Assembly: GCA_022605405.1 (NCBI GenBank)
Contig: JABYQQ010000008.1
Coordinates: forward strand, 496,001-560,000
DNA length: 64,000 nucleotides
Origin: Earliella scabrosa
Lineage: Eukaryota; Basidiomycota; Agaricomycetes; Polyporales; Polyporaceae
Direction: 5' to 3'
The notes below the pieces were generated by a model that saw nothing but the letters and a program-made list of their open reading frames with translations, did no database searches and was not told where the DNA came from. The translations under genes and the position numbers were made by a program. This document shows positions 1 to 13,522 of the stretch, in pieces. How positions within the stretch are numbered: the stretch's first letter is position 1; each line of letters begins with the position of its first letter.

Positions 1-2121
1 GGTCGACGAAGCGCAGGATCAATCGCGTCAGGACGGTTCGTCGCGCCGATCACAACTACCTGACCGCGGCCATCCATGCCGTCCATCAGTGCAAGCAACG
101 TTGAGACGATGGACGCATGAATCTGATCCTGCTTTGACGAGCGAACCGGGGCAAGACCGTCGATCTCGTCAAAGAAGATGATACTGGGTTGCTGATTGCG
201 AGCTTCCTCAAAGAGCAACCGGAGCTGACGTTCGGCCTCGCCCACCCACTTGGACAGACAGTCGGCACCCTTCCGCATGAAGAAGGCTGGTACGATGCGG
301 TCATAAGACAATGTATCATGCGGACAAAAACTATACAGGACCCACAGATGCCTTTGCCATTGGACCGACAGCTCGCGGCGAGAGCTCGCGCAAGAAGGGT
401 TTTACCAGTCCCTGGGGGACCGTGGAAGAGAACGCCGCGAGGAGGAGTAAGGTTGAAACGCTGGAAGACCTCAGGGTAGAGGAGGGGCAAGAGTGTCATC
501 TCCTTCAACGAATTGATGTCTACACCACCAGCGGTCAGGTCCGTGTGACGGCGTGAACGTCAGAAGACTCACGATCGTCCAATCCGCCAACTTCGTCAAA
601 GGTGACGTTCTGGTTGACGCCGAGGGGATCGGCGTCCGCAAGTACTGCAAGGACATGAATGACAGAACACAAGGGGTTTTTCATGAGACGCACCTGCATC
701 GCCCACTTTGCCCAAATTCGACGGCGTCCCAGCAGCAGCCGCCAGATCTCCCGGCAAGAAGCCACCCGCTGCACCTGCACCCCCGGCAAAGATCCCACCA
801 CCGCCAGCGCCAGCAAGGCCTCCGAATGGCTTTCGGGGAGTTCGGGTCGCATAGTCAGAGTCCTTGACGAGTGTCAGTGGTATGCCAGAGGTAGAATGGA
901 CGATCTTACCGAGTCGTCAGCAGCCCCGCCCATCCACCTGCTAAGCTCGGCACCGGTTGCGCTCCAGCCCGGAGGCTTCGGTCGACTCGCATTGCGGCCA
1001 TGAGACCTGTTCGGGCCAGAACGAGGTTTTGGGGGAGGACGCATCTCTTCTAGAGGGGGCGGGATTGCATAGTTGATTTTGGCGCGCTGTCGCAGAGCAT
1101 ACGGCTTGCCGTCCTGCTCTGGCTCAGGATCGGCATCACCGTCCGCATCGGCGTCGGCGTCGGCATCGAGCTCCTCGGGGGGAGTGACAGGGGCTTCGTC
1201 GAGAGAGCCGTCGCCATCGGCGGAGCCAGAGGAAGGGTCGTCGACATAGCCTTCCTCCTCGTCATCGTCGTGAGCACTAGAGCGTGTACGACGAGCTAGA
1301 CGACTGCGAGAAGGTCGCGACGATGATGGCCTGGGTTGGGAACGCCCATTGGGTCGTCGCGAGAGTCGACCAGTTCCGTTGGACTGGCCGTTGGAAGCGT
1401 TCTTGCTTCTGTTACGGGTATGGTAGCGGCCGACCTTGGGCCCGTCCTCCTCGTCGCTGACAATGAAACCGTTCAGTTTGTTGGAGTGTCCGCGACTTCG
1501 GGTGCGACGGAGAGCGTAGCGACCAGATTGCTCTGCCTCTTCGTCGTCGTCATCCTGGTCCTGATCAGTGTCATGGGCGGCTTGCTTGCCCTTGCCTTTG
1601 GGGGAGATGAGGTCAATGGGGTCGTCCTCGCTGGCAGACTCCCTGTAGGACTTCTTCTGGACGCGACGACCGCGAGATGAGACGCGATACTGGACCGGGG
1701 CCTCTTCCTCCTCTTCCTCGGCTTCGTTGGGATTGTCTTCTTCGGCCATTGAGGCATTGCTTTCGTGGTACTCGGAACCGGAGGCGGGAGGGCTAGACTG
1801 GCTGGGTTGGTGACGGGCAGCGCCGCGAGTGGTGGGAGCCATGGGAGGGAGCTTGATGCGGAGGCCTGACAACGGAGACGGGGCGGGGTCGGAAGGAGGG
1901 AGGGGTGGCGGGAGAGAGGGATCAAGGAGAGGATCGATTTGGTAGTCGAGCGGTTGGGGCTGATAGAGCTGAGGCTGAGGATGAGGGTGAGGATGAGGGG
2001 TGAGCGGGTGCTGTGCCGGGTATTGCTCGTCGGGGGCTGAGTAGGCGGGCTGGGAGAAGTCGTATGAGGGCTGCGAGGGGAAGACGAATGAGTCGCCCGT
2101 GTATTGGTAGGGCGGGTTCAT
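1..2121 (-). CDS. YTA7: Bromodomain AAA-ATPase Yta7/ATAD2 family, N-terminal part (runs off the left edge)
   Basis: Chromatin-associated AAA+ ATPase that remodels or unloads histone H3-H4; the family is nuclear and hexameric. Exons (read right to left): 2121-910, 862-694, 644-573, 519-346, 286-1. The ~400-residue first exon is low complexity: His/Pro/Gln-rich repeats, acidic blocks including an Asp-Ala run, and basic RYALRR/RYHTRNRS-type patches, as in the Yta7 N-terminus. The AAA module then follows with DVGGL-type entry (TFDEVGGLDD), Walker A GPPGTGKT, the family-diagnostic MRKGADCLSKWVGEAERQ, Walker B IIFFDEIDGLAPVR and sensor IGATNRPD. The second AAA lid and the bromodomain must lie beyond position 1. 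The start at 2121 (MNPPYQ) was chosen because the open frame upstream has no conserved content and reaches into the neighbouring divergent promoter. The intron at 345-287 uses donor GTGGGT, which restores the conserved FFMRKGAD. Identification is firm; the exact start is likely. Confidence 0.9.
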
Positions 2122-2957
2122 GGAAGTCGGGGCGCGGCGAGCTGTGGGGGGACGACCTGGGGCGGAGAGAGGGCGAGCTGAGCGTGTCGTGAAGCACGCG
2201 CGCTCGCCTGCACGCGTCGGAGAAAGAGGGAGGGCCTGTTGCGGGGAGCGGCGTCGACCAGGGCGCGAGGAGATGGGTGTTTGTGCAGAGCCCGTAGACG
2301 CCGGACAGCATATGTTTGGCCGCCTTTGCCTCCGGTGGCGGTGCCGGACCATCGACGCTGGCGAGCGCCCGTCTCCTCGCGCGTCCGGACGCTGCGAGTC
2401 CGCTCTCCTCGACGCCCTCCGTGCTGCACCCGGCCGCGAATGCACTCGTGCGCCCAGCACACGCACCCCGTGTCGTCGCAGCGGGGCCGTCCGAGGCAGA
2501 GAGACGCACCTCAGGTAGTTGGCCGCATCGCCGTGCCGCGGGCTTATCGCACGCAGCACATCCACCCACCCCGTCCTCCTCCCCCCGCTACCATCCTCCT
2601 CCGCCGAGAGATGCGACGGGCGAGCGACATCGGGCGACGTGCGGCCGAGTGTGTGATTTCGGAGAGAGACCGAGAGGGCTGAGCGGGAGATCGGGGCGGG
2701 CACAGAGGGATCCGAGGGCCGCGAGACGCGTGCTTGGGGCCGTTGCGGGGCTGGTGGAGGGACGAGAGGAGAGCGAGGGCGTCGAGGAGGACGAGGAGAC
2801 TGTCCGTCCTCGACTCGACGCGCGCAAGGTTCCCCGGCGTTTACCGGGCCCTTTCCCAGCCCGCGCCCAAATATGGAAGGTCCCCTCGCCAAATGTGGCC
2901 ACTCATCCTACTTGCCCTCCGCCTCGCGACTCGCGCCTTCTTCTCGTCCGCTCCCCC
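2122..2957. other. Divergent intergenic region YTA7 / bL31m
   Basis: This 836-bp GC-rich region separates two divergently transcribed genes and should hold both promoters and 5' UTRs. Several overlapping open frames exist on both strands, but they are Arg/Pro/Ser/Ala-rich composition artefacts with no recognisable domain. No clear TATA box was seen. Confidence 0.5.
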
Positions 2958-3464
2958 ATGTCCCTCCTCGCCGCTCTCCCCAGCTCCTCCAGAGCGGTCT
3001 TCGCGCGCACGGCCTCGCTCCCGCACTCGACCCTCCCCGCGCTCTCTCATGCGACTCAGACCCGCCACGTCTCCTCGTCGCCCTACGGTCGCACCCACGT
3101 CTGGAAGCGTCGCCCAAAGAAGCTCCCAAACCCCATGGTCCCCGTATTCCCTCAGCGTCTCGTCCGCGTAGACGGCTCGACCGTCATCCACTACACCACA
3201 TCCCCCCGCTCCGTCATCAAGCTCACCAGGGACACCACCAACAACCCCCTCTGGAACGCCGCCCGTTTCGTTGGCATGGACGAGGAGGAGGACGAGGTCA
3301 CCGGCCGCATGGGTCGCTTCAGCAGGCGTTTCGGCGACCTTGGTGGGCACGGAGGCGGCTCTGCCGCTCAGCAGGACATGGACTGGATGGACCAGGCCAG
3401 CGGCACAGAGGAACCAAAGTCCCCCACAGCAGGCAAGTCCAAGCCCAAGGGCAAGTCAAAGTGA
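2958..3464 (+). CDS. MRPL36: Mitochondrial large-subunit ribosomal protein bL31m
   Basis: Intronless 168-residue protein of the mitochondrial 54S subunit. The first ~40 residues are rich in Ser, Ala, Arg and hydrophobics without acidic residues, a typical matrix-targeting presequence. The core (about residues 42-100) reads HVWKRRPKKLPNP and then DGSTVIHYTTSPRSVIK followed by NNPLWN, which matches the fungal bL31m pattern in which a DGST turn, a TTSP motif and a terminal NPLWN replace the bacterial L31 HPFYTG. The C-terminus is a Gly/Lys-rich tail. The ATG at 2958 was chosen because it begins the presequence; the frame stays open upstream but without conserved features. It ends 180 bp from the convergent MTR4 gene. 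Family assignment rests on remembered sequence pattern rather than alignment, so the precise yeast name is less sure than the mitoribosomal role. Confidence 0.72.
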   Translation: MSLLAALPSSSRAVFARTASLPHSTLPALSHATQTRHVSSSPYGRTHVWKRRPKKLPNPMVPVFPQRLVRVDGSTVIHYTTSPRSVIKLTRDTTNNPLWNAARFVGMDEEEDEVTGRMGRFSRRFGDLGGHGGGSAAQQDMDWMDQASGTEEPKSPTAGKSKPKGKSK

Positions 3465-3644
3465 CCCCCCTCTGCGTTTTCCGCACTTGCGTCGACAAGA
3501 GCATCTTAGTGGTGCGTGCAGTAGCTTCTGACGTTCGTCCTTTGCCCATTTCTCATTGCCTCTGTATCCTCAGCCCGCGCTCCAGGCATTAATGACATTC
3601 TACACTGGCGAAAGCCCCGTCGTATAGAAGATAGCGTGTGGTGT

Positions 3645-6600
3645 CTACAGATACAGCGACGAACAGAAAATAACAGAGTTCGGTCGCTCCAGCATCTCCG
3701 ATGCCTTCTCAAACTTCTCCTGCAGCTCGCTGTTCCCGATGACTTTCGCTGCCTGCGCCATCTGTCGAATGAGTTCTTGCAGCCGTCGGAAGACCCGGAT
3801 CAGGCTGCCCTCGAACTGGTCCGTGAGCTACACCACCGCGGGCGCCGTCAGTACGAAGTCAAACCGCAAAACGCCCATGATATGACCGACCTTGCAGATG
3901 TCTGAGAACGACGCGCCTCTGCACCACTGCACGACGGCGTCCATGAGCTCAACCTTGAATGACTTGACATAGTCGTCTTCGTTGATCGGCAGCTTCGACT
4001 CCTTCGACACCTTGGCGATGCGCCGTGCAATCTCCTGCATGACACGCAAAGGCGCCGCAAGCTCCTCCTTGAGCTTCGTGACTTGCTCGCTCTACAAGCA
4101 ACACGATATGATGAGCTTGCGACTGTCTCCGCACGGCGTCCGCTTACCTTCTCCGTAAAGACGAAGCAGCTCAACAGACCGGCGCATTGTTCCGGCGACA
4201 GCGTGTTGAACACGCCATTGAAGATGAGCTCCGTGAGCAGCAGCTCGTCTCCCGTGCTGATCTCGCACGCGACACGGCCCTTCATGTCGACAATATCCGA
4301 CGCAGTTGTGAACCCCAGCCGCCGAAGCACCCGTTTCCTGCACTTGAGCTCTTCCATCTGGAGCACGTCGTGCGTGGCCTGGATGCGCTTTTTGAGCTCC
4401 CGAATCTGCGTCTGGTGCTCCTGTTTCTTCGCATAGAGAGTGTAGAGTTCTGGTAGCCGCGGGTCTTTATGCAGCGGGCTCGAGAACATTTTGCGCTCCA
4501 TGGTGTCGATTTTCTGTTCGCCTTTCGTCAGTGACTAACAGGAGATACAAATGGAGATGACCTCACTTGCACAAGCTCCTTGAACTTCTCGTCTGTGATC
4601 GACATATCCGCGATAGGGTCAAGCAAAGGGATGCCCTCGGGGAAGCGGCTTTGAACCTCGAGGACGCTCTTCCAGACGTGATTGCGCTGATCTAATGAGC
4701 GCAAATCTTTGGGCATGAAGAGGCGCAGTCGGCTGATAGAGTCGATGGTGGACAGGAGAACAGGAACGGCGAGGGGCTCTCCGCCGCGTCCTGAATGACA
4801 TGGCTGGATGCCTCCCGGCGTCGGGGTGGTGACGTTGCGGTCCTTGGGTAATGTCGAGCCTTTGGTGCAGTATAGGAGGACATCTACGATGTACTGCTCA
4901 TGAGGAGGAACATCTTCTATCTTCGGACCAGGTCGGTTCTGCGCGTGGATGGCAATGCTCAATACCGCCCTCTCAATAGAATGACAGAGAACGAACCTTT
5001 GGGGGAAGTCGCTTCTGGTAGTTGACAATGACACCCCAGCCAAAGTCGAGCTTCTGGTACTTGACCTTCACGAGACGTCCAGGCTGGAGGAATGGAAGGC
5101 AGTAGTTGGGGTGCGTCACAACCTCCCTGAAATCAGCCGCCATCTGGTCAAGCTGCTGGCGATACTCGTAGTAACTCGCGACAAGCTCCTCGTCGGGGAC
5201 AGTGATCGCAGCCTTCTTTGCTTCCTCCTTCTGAAGTTCTACACGCAGCCCGTTAGCCTCAGTGTAACCATTCAAGCAGTGCATGCTCACTGTCTTCGAT
5301 GAGGGGAACCTCCGCGTTGTTCTGGAACTGATAGAAGCATCGCTCGAGCATGAACTCCGGACTGATGCCTTCGACCTTCATCAGGTTGAGAATCATGTTG
5401 TATCCCAGGTGGAACGCGGAGTCGAGCCTGTCCGCCTCCCCCTTGATCATCTCCTTCGCAGCGGTCGGCTCGAGCTTCTCGTCGCACATCATGATGACCA
5501 CTCCGCGGTCGTCCAACCCACGACGACCAGCACGGCCAGACATCTGGATATACTCGCCAGAAGACAAGTTGCGGAAATCGTGTCCGTCGAATTTGCGCGC
5601 GGCCACGAAGACGACGGTCTTGGCAGGCATGTTCAGACCGATGGAGAATGTCTCCGTCGCAAAGAGGACCTTGATGAGTCCCTCCTGGAAGAGGATCTCT
5701 ATGACTTCCTTGAGGATAGGAAGCAATCCGCCGTGATGGATCCCAATGCCGCGCTTGAGGAGTGGGAGAAGGTTGGATATCTGGGGGAGCTGGCGATCAT
5801 CAGGGGAGAGGTTATCCATGGCATTATTGAAGATGTTCGCAATCAAGTCCTGCTCCTCCGTACTGTTGAACTCGAGCTTGGCCAACGTCAGGGCGAGGGC
5901 CTCACATTCTCGCTTGCTGAAGGCGAAGATGATGACGGGGTTGTAATTCTTCGACATGATCATCTTTACAATTTTCTGGACGTCGGACGGCCCTGTTGGA
6001 CGTCAGAATGTACGAAGGCGGAAACGAGCCCCCAACCCACCTTTCTTGTCGCTGCCGCCCTTCTTGATCTTGCCCTTTTTACCCTTCCCGGCCTTGGCAT
6101 CCGCGGGATCGTCACCCATCCGTTCCTGTAGCATACCCATCGCTTTCGTGAAGTTGTCCTCGCGGAACTCGCCCTTTTCGTTCACGACGAGGTAGATACC
6201 CTCGCCTCCTGCTGGGAACAAGTAGTGTTGTAGCGGTGTCGGTCGGAAGTTTGTGTAGACAACGTGACAAGGTTGATCGTGAGACTTGCATATCCATTCG
6301 GCAAACTGCATGGCGTTTGGGATGGTGGCGGAGAGAAAGACATAACGGACAGTGTGGGGAAGAAGAATGATGGTTTCTTCCCATACGACACCTCGTTCCT
6401 TGTCCCGCATGTAGTGGATCTCATCGAAGATGACCCATGCCACCTCGCGCATGATTTCTGAACCTCTGTACAGCATGGAACGAAGAATCTATAGGTAGGC
6501 CGGTGAGCATACGCATAGCGAGACAAGAGCACTGCCTACTTCGGTGGTCATGACCAGGCATGTCGCGCTCGGGTTGATAGTGACGTCTCCTGTCATCAAA

Positions 6601-7343
6601 CCAACGTCTCCAAACTCTGCGAGCATTTCACGGTACTTCTGATTGCTCAGGGCCTAAGGGGGGAAGCAGTCAAACTACGTGTACAGGGGCTGGGAATCAT
6701 GCGTTGACGTACCTTGATCGGGCTGGTGTATATGACTCGCTGCTTCTGTTGCAAACATTGAGCAATGGCATACTCGGCAACTACAGTCTTGCCTGCACTG
6801 GTATGGGCAGAGACAAGGACACTCTCGTTACGTTGGATGGCGTGGACGGAGACTTGTTGAAAGGGGTCCAAGGTGAACTTGTATTCCCGTGCGGGCTTTT
6901 CTGGAGGGACATGGTTCGCGATAGGTACATACGGGTAACCGGGTGGTACCGCGACTTGGTGGCGGACCTGTGGATGGGTTCTGAACGCGACCCAGGGCGA
7001 AAGTGAGATTTGAACATACCTGATGCCGAAGCTCGAGACGCGAGCCCGCCTCTACCGTACCGGTGAGCCCTGCACTCGCAACAACTTCTCTCTTGGCCTC
7101 AATCTCCACCTCATCCACGACGACAGGTTTGGGAGAGCTGAGACGAGGTTTCTTGGGTTCTGAAGGACCGGCTTCTGGCTGTGTAACGGGAACTGGAGTG
7201 GAGGCTTTGCGCTTCTTAAAGGTAGCACCGTTGGTGTCCTTCGTCTCCGGCTGTAGAATGATGTCTCCGTCGGCGTCCTTAGGCGGGTCCGAGGGCGGCA
7301 GAGGAGCGTCCGACAGGAACGAGAAGAGGTCGTTGGAATCCAT
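3645..7343 (-). CDS. MTR4: Exosome-activating RNA helicase Mtr4 (Ski2-like, TRAMP complex)
   Basis: 3'-5' DExH RNA helicase that feeds nuclear RNAs (rRNA spacers, aberrant tRNAs) to the exosome. Exons: 7343-7020, 6967-6713, 6653-6540, 6488-6041, 5992-5291, 5238-4997, 4938-4567, 4513-4148, 4091-3891, 3827-3645, giving 1068 residues, the family's normal size. Visible motifs: Walker A-type AHTSAGKT (~163-170), TSPIKALSNQKY, DEIH box in [11 protein letters not shown] (~253-256), SAT in FLSATIPNA, motif V/VI in [15 protein letters not shown], and the C-terminal DSH domain ending in the conserved NSVIF...SLYL. Between ~600 and 800 lies the arch/KOW insertion ([20 protein letters not shown]), which separates Mtr4 and Ski2 from other helicases; the short N-terminus without Ski2 features favours Mtr4. 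It is convergent with bL31m and upstream of nothing on its own strand but SLT2. Very confident. Confidence 0.96.
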
Positions 7344-7807
7344 GCCGAGAAAGGATTATGATATAGGGAGGAAACAGCGGTGCAAAGAGTGCCGCGAAGC
7401 ACAGTACTTGCAGACGCGAGAGGCCAGGAAGGTGTGTGTGCAGAGAACGAGCCCGAGGTCGGTCCAACGTTCTCTCAAACGTTCACCCTGCGTTCACCGC
7501 ATCATCGCACGCGCGCCCAAAACTATGCCGGGCTTTGCCGGGCCGCTATGAGGCCCGAGGCGCTGGTCGCCGCCGCCGCCGCCGCGGCGCCGCTGGTCCC
7601 TGGAGACTGCATTGGGAGTTGACAGGACAGTGAACAGTACTGCAACGAATCTAATAAATTACTCTCGAGGTATACGTCTACAGCGTAGGGGGTACAACAC
7701 CGGCGCGGGAGAACCAACTGATAGCGCGAATACAACAGATACCGAAATCCTTCCTATATCGCACACCTTCAATCTTGACTGCTGGACTGCCTTCCTCATG
7801 CGATGAT
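7344..7807. other. Intergenic region MTR4 / SLT2 with a short GCC-type repeat
   Basis: This 464-bp stretch contains the MTR4 promoter and the 3' end of SLT2, both on the minus strand. A compact run of CGC/GCC triplets lies at about 7568-7595. No gene was supported here. Confidence 0.5.
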
Positions 7808-9608
<1,801 letters not shown>

Positions 9609-9852
9609 GGTGTGCGCGCGAAGGAGATGGGTGAGGATGGGGAGAGGGAGGAGAGGGAGGAGGCGTTGCGGGTTTCGAGGCTAAGTACGCGACGGTGATC
9701 GATGAGGCGCTGCTACTTGAAACGCTGCGCCCAAATGTGGTACTCCCCAATAAGGCAACATCTGACGCTCGGTCTCGGAAAATGTGTATGGGCGTCTGCA
9801 ACCTCAGCTCTGTTCCACCTCCTGCTCTCAGTCCTTCCAGTGGTCCTCCAGC

Positions 9853-10963
9853 ATGGCTTCACTTTTAAAAGAGTCGGCGAAAGCAAAAGGCAAACGCAAG
9901 GCCGACAACATGGACGTCGACGATGCCGAGCGCGCACCCCCCAGCAAGAAACCGAGGAACAAGCAAAGAGTGCTCATGCTTTCCTCGCGCGGGATCAACC
10001 ACCGCATGCGCCATCTCATGAACGACCTCGAAGCACTCCTGCCGCATGTGAAGAAAGGTTAGTCTTAGACTTCCGAAAGCCTTGCACTCCCTGACTAGAC
10101 GCGCGCGTAGACTCCAAACTTGACTCCAAGAACCACCTGCAGTTGCTCCCTGAGCTCGCGGACCTACACAACTGCAACAACACGCTCTACTTCGAGGCGC
10201 GGAGACACGAGGATCTGTACATGTGGGCGGCGAAGACCCCGAATGGGCCAAGCATCAAGCTACACGTGCAGAACATACATACCATGGACGAGCTCAAGAT
10301 GACTGGGAACTGTCTTAAGGGCAGTCGCGGCGTCCTCAGTTTTGACAAGGCGTTTGACGAGACAGAGTGGGGGAAGCTCACCAAGGAAGTGTTCACACAC
10401 GTACGTTTCCCTCTTTGCCTGTCTAGCTTGGTACCCATCGGACCGTGCGTTGCCAGATCTTTGGTGTCCCTCCGCAAGCACGGAAAGCGAAGCCTTTCGT
10501 AGACCACATCCTTACGTTCTCAGTCCTCGACAACAAGATATGGTTCCGCAACTTCCAGGTGAGCAAGCTACGCTCTGTGCCTTGCGTACAGCTTTACTGA
10601 ATGACAACGCCGTAGATCATTGAGAAGGACCCACTGCAACCGAACGGCCCTCCCCAAATGTCCCTTGTCGAGATCGGCCCTCGTTTCGTTCTCACCCCCA
10701 TTCGCATATTCGAAGGCGCGTTCAGTGGTGCGACAGTGTACTCCAACCCAGGTAAGACAACACCCTTTTCCCTGGCGAAACGAACTAGTCTCACTGATGT
10801 TGCTGCAGAGTTTGTGACTCCTGCTGCGATTCGCGCCGCGATGCGCCGCGAGAAGGGCGACAAATACGGTAGTCGTAAACACGCGCAGGCAGAGAGGTCG
10901 ATCCGGAAGGACCTCAGGAAGAGGGAAGAGGACGAGCTGGCTGTATCGAAAGTGTTCGCGTAG
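9853..10963 (+). CDS. BRX1: Ribosome biogenesis protein Brx1 (Brix domain)
   Basis: Nucleolar assembly factor for early pre-60S particles, acting with Ebp2. Exons 9853-10057, 10111-10400, 10457-10558, 10616-10751, 10809-10963; 295 residues, matching yeast and human Brx1. After a basic N-terminus (KGKRKAD, PPSKKPRNKQ) the Brix domain begins with VLMLSSRGINHRMRHLMNDL and continues through LHNCNNTLYFEARRHEDLYMW, SFDKAFDETEWGKL, VDHILTFSVLDNKIWFRNFQ and VEIGPRFVLTPIRIFEG, all characteristic of the Brx1 subgroup rather than Rpf1, Rpf2 or Imp4. The C-terminal helix is highly charged. The gene is divergent from SLT2 across 244 bp. Start codon chosen because the conserved Lys-rich N-terminus begins there. 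Confidence 0.95.
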
Positions 10964-11752
10964 GTGCCGTATCTCATCGTCCTACATAGTGTGCGGCACT
11001 CCATGCGTTAGAACAACTGGAGACGATATAAGTCAGACTTGGGTTAGTGTGGTGTTCTTCCTGCGTCAGAATCAAATTGTCCGATGCGCTACATGCAGCA
11101 ATGCAGGGCACATTCTGGCAAGCTCAAGGCCCCCCGATCTCCTACTTGTAAGGGTCATTTTCGAGGATGTATCCTTCGTGTTCTTGTCGGTCTGACCGAT
11201 TCACGACGTCCAACGACAACATTCCTTCAGGGTATCCCCAAGCAGCCGGCCTCCTCGGATGCGACGGCCGCTTTGTTTCGAGTGAGAAGACTAGCGTCGA
11301 CGAGTACTTCACTCTCAGCTCTACACGGTGCGTCTTGCGTCCAGTCAAGAGTTGTTGAGCAGCCCTGAAGCGTTGCAGCACATTGCGGACACTGCTTCGG
11401 TGACGCCTACCACCCCACGTGTTGCTGGGCTACTCGTGCTCTGATAATGTCTCAGATATGTCATTGTGGGATACACATTGTGAATCACCAGTTGCCCAAC
11501 AGCAGAACTTATCCTTGAATTCAATTTCTACATCACGAACGAGCCAGAGCTTCAAGATGAATTGTCAGTACTTATGTACTAAGTAGTAAGTAAGAGGTAC
11601 TGATGCCCTGGTGATGATGCATTGATGGACCAGCTCTTTCCAAGCGAGCCTATTGCCGAGACGGACCTTACATATTTATGCCTGGGGCAAACGGGGATAC
11701 TTATAGCTAGTGGGATCAACCTGTTGATCCTTCCCTCCCACTGAGCGTCTCA
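10964..11752. other. Intergenic stretch upstream of the MYND gene
   Basis: This 789-bp stretch contains the BRX1 3' region and the presumed MYND-gene promoter. AT-richer sequence with TATA-like stretches lies at about 11,670-11,705, 50-80 bp before the MYND start. Short open frames on both strands show no recognisable domain and no consistent splice pattern. Confidence 0.4.
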
Positions 11753-12970
11753 ATGTCGTCCTCGACTGCTGATGCAGCCTCCGACGCTGTCTCTCCTGGT
11801 GCATTCGAAAGCGACCCAATAAAACAGGCCGACGAAGACGACGGCTATAGATTCTCGCTACGACGTTGCCAACACTGTGATTACACTCCCGGCTCTGAGA
11901 AGAATCCCGACGAGGGGCGACGACTAAGAGGTGTTCCGCATGTCAAACGGTGTACTATTGCAGTAAGGAGTGTCAGAAGTTCGGCTGGAAAGATCATAAG
12001 TGAGTGCGCAACCTCATTCAAGGAGATCGTTGAACCTGACCTCTCTATGCACCCACGCACTAGACCGACATGTCACGATCGTGTGGGCTGGATGACGAGC
12101 CCGGAGAACGCAAGGCACACCGCGCAGCTGCAGGCCTTGGGATACTCATCCTTCCGATCTTTCTGGGGCACTCTTGGCGAATTCATCTCCGCCCATGACT
12201 TTGCATTCAGGGGGATGGCGAAGGCACACGTCATGCAGGAGGGCGGCCTCGAATGGTCACGACGGCCGCAGAAGGTGCTCCGGTTCTACCTCAAGTGTGC
12301 CCCCGATATCAACTTGCATCGCAACCCCTCCCGTGCATTCAGGTTTCGAGGCCACGAGTTCGCAGTTCTCGGTGATATGTTTCGGGGAAGTAGCATTACG
12401 CGTCAAGACTGGGAGAACATGGTCAAGGACGAAGAGGAGCGAGGAGCCTATGCTTCCGATCCCAACTACGCCGGCCTCCTATCCGTGCGGTTCATCGTCG
12501 AGGGGGTGCCCATCGTACAAACAATGCATTACCCTCAATATCGGTCGAATGCCGACTCAGACGGGTGTCCGTCCGGAAAGGCCAGGCTGCTTCGTTCCAT
12601 GGTCTCATTGTGGTCCAGCAGCATCAACGAGGGATTTCCACTGCACTCCGTGGGAGACCAACACCACTGGATCGCAATGCCTGGGCGGTATTCATGCTCG
12701 AAGGGAAGTTGGACATGGCGACCCTTCTTCTCGAGATGGGAAGATTACCGACCTGGATCGCACAAACGACTTGACTCGACATACGAACAGCTCCCCTTCG
12801 ACGATGATGTTTCGCCCAAAGAGTTGATGGCGATCTTTGGGGCTTGGGTCAGTTCATGTTGTGTCTTCCCAAGCGACAGCACAGTTGCTCACGACTTCCT
12901 GATCCGCTGCAGTGATTCTTCCTCTATCGACAGCCCTTTGTGCCAGTACCCAAACGGTACTCGGTCGTAA
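11753..12970 (+). CDS. MYND-type zinc-finger protein with an apparent frameshift in the finger
   Basis: Member of the expanded MYND-finger families of mushroom-forming fungi; molecular role unknown, and MYND domains usually bind proteins. The frame starting at 11753 encodes the first finger pair CQHC (residue ~40), but the rest of the finger (CSAC, YYCSKEC, GWKDHK) is encoded in another frame from 11929. That frame has a TGA at 11896, so the shift must fall between 11899 and 11928, where no GT or plausible splice site exists. A canonical intron follows at 12000-12063 (GTGAGT...CTAG); splicing it completes H-K-x-x-C and returns to the original frame, which then encodes a ~300-residue conserved-looking C-terminal part to the TAA at 12970. 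The 11753 frame happens to stay open through the disrupted segment and the intron, giving an uninterrupted 405-codon frame without an intact finger. Either a one-base deletion, a sequencing error, or a decaying gene. Confidence 0.55.
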   Translation: MSSSTADAASDAVSPGAFESDPIKQADEDDGYRFSLRRCQHCDYTPGSEKNPDEGRRLRGVPHVKRCTIAVRSVRSSAGKIISECATSFKEIVEPDLSMHPRTRPTCHDRVGWMTSPENARHTAQLQALGYSSFRSFWGTLGEFISAHDFAFRGMAKAHVMQEGGLEWSRRPQKVLRFYLKCAPDINLHRNPSRAFRFRGHEFAVLGDMFRGSSITRQDWENMVKDEEERGAYASDPNYAGLLSVRFIVEGVPIVQTMHYPQYRSNADSDGCPSGKARLLRSMVSLWSSSINEGFPLHSVGDQHHWIAMPGRYSCSKGSWTWRPFFSRWEDYRPGSHKRLDSTYEQLPFDDDVSPKELMAIFGAWVSSCCVFPSDSTVAHDFLIRCSDSSSIDSPLCQYPNGTRS

Positions 12971-13522
12971 ATGTGTGTGATCCCACAATGCGTCCAAGCC
13001 GCAAATGATATTGAAACGCCAGGTTTGTTTACAGCTGCAGCGCAACCCTTCGGAATAGAAACTACCTAGTGACCAGTTGACAGTCTGACAATCTCGTGGC
13101 ATGTCTCGTTGGACTATCGTATGAACATGACGGTCGCGGTGCGCACTCGGGGAACGCCATCCACTGAGTTTCACAACTACGCGTTCTTCTGAGCAGTGAA
13201 TACGATTCTACGCAGTGGGTGCAGTATCAGTAGCGTCGCGCAATCCATGGCGGGGTGGCGCGAGCGCACGATGGGTACAATTGATGAGTCGAATCAAGGG
13301 TTCGTGCAAGTTGCGTTGGGGGAAGTGAGCTACATAGTGCGAGCTTTCCGTACTTTTCGGAGTCGGGTACGAGAGGCTTTGAGAGCGCCGAGATGCTCGA
13401 CTTAACATTCTGCTCGTCACTCGAGTACTTTCTGTTCTGTTCCGCCTCTTGTTCAGCTCAAGCCCGGCTCAGGCTTTCAGACCTGCTCAGACAACTCACA
13501 TCCGTCTTGCGACCGTCTCGAG
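12971..13522. other. Intergenic stretch between the MYND gene and COG4
   Basis: This 552-bp stretch holds the 3' side of the MYND gene and the COG4 promoter. No open frame with recognisable content and no RNA gene was seen. Confidence 0.4.

Noticed and set aside
2122..2892. Upstream extension of the YTA7 frame to 2892 (672 codons in all)
   Set aside because: The extra sequence is Arg/Pro/Ser-rich without conserved features and would run through the divergent promoter; MNPPYQ at 2121 is a better start.
7560..7600. GCC-triplet run as a possible coding repeat
   Set aside because: It sits between MTR4 and SLT2 outside both gene models and no frame around it is supported.
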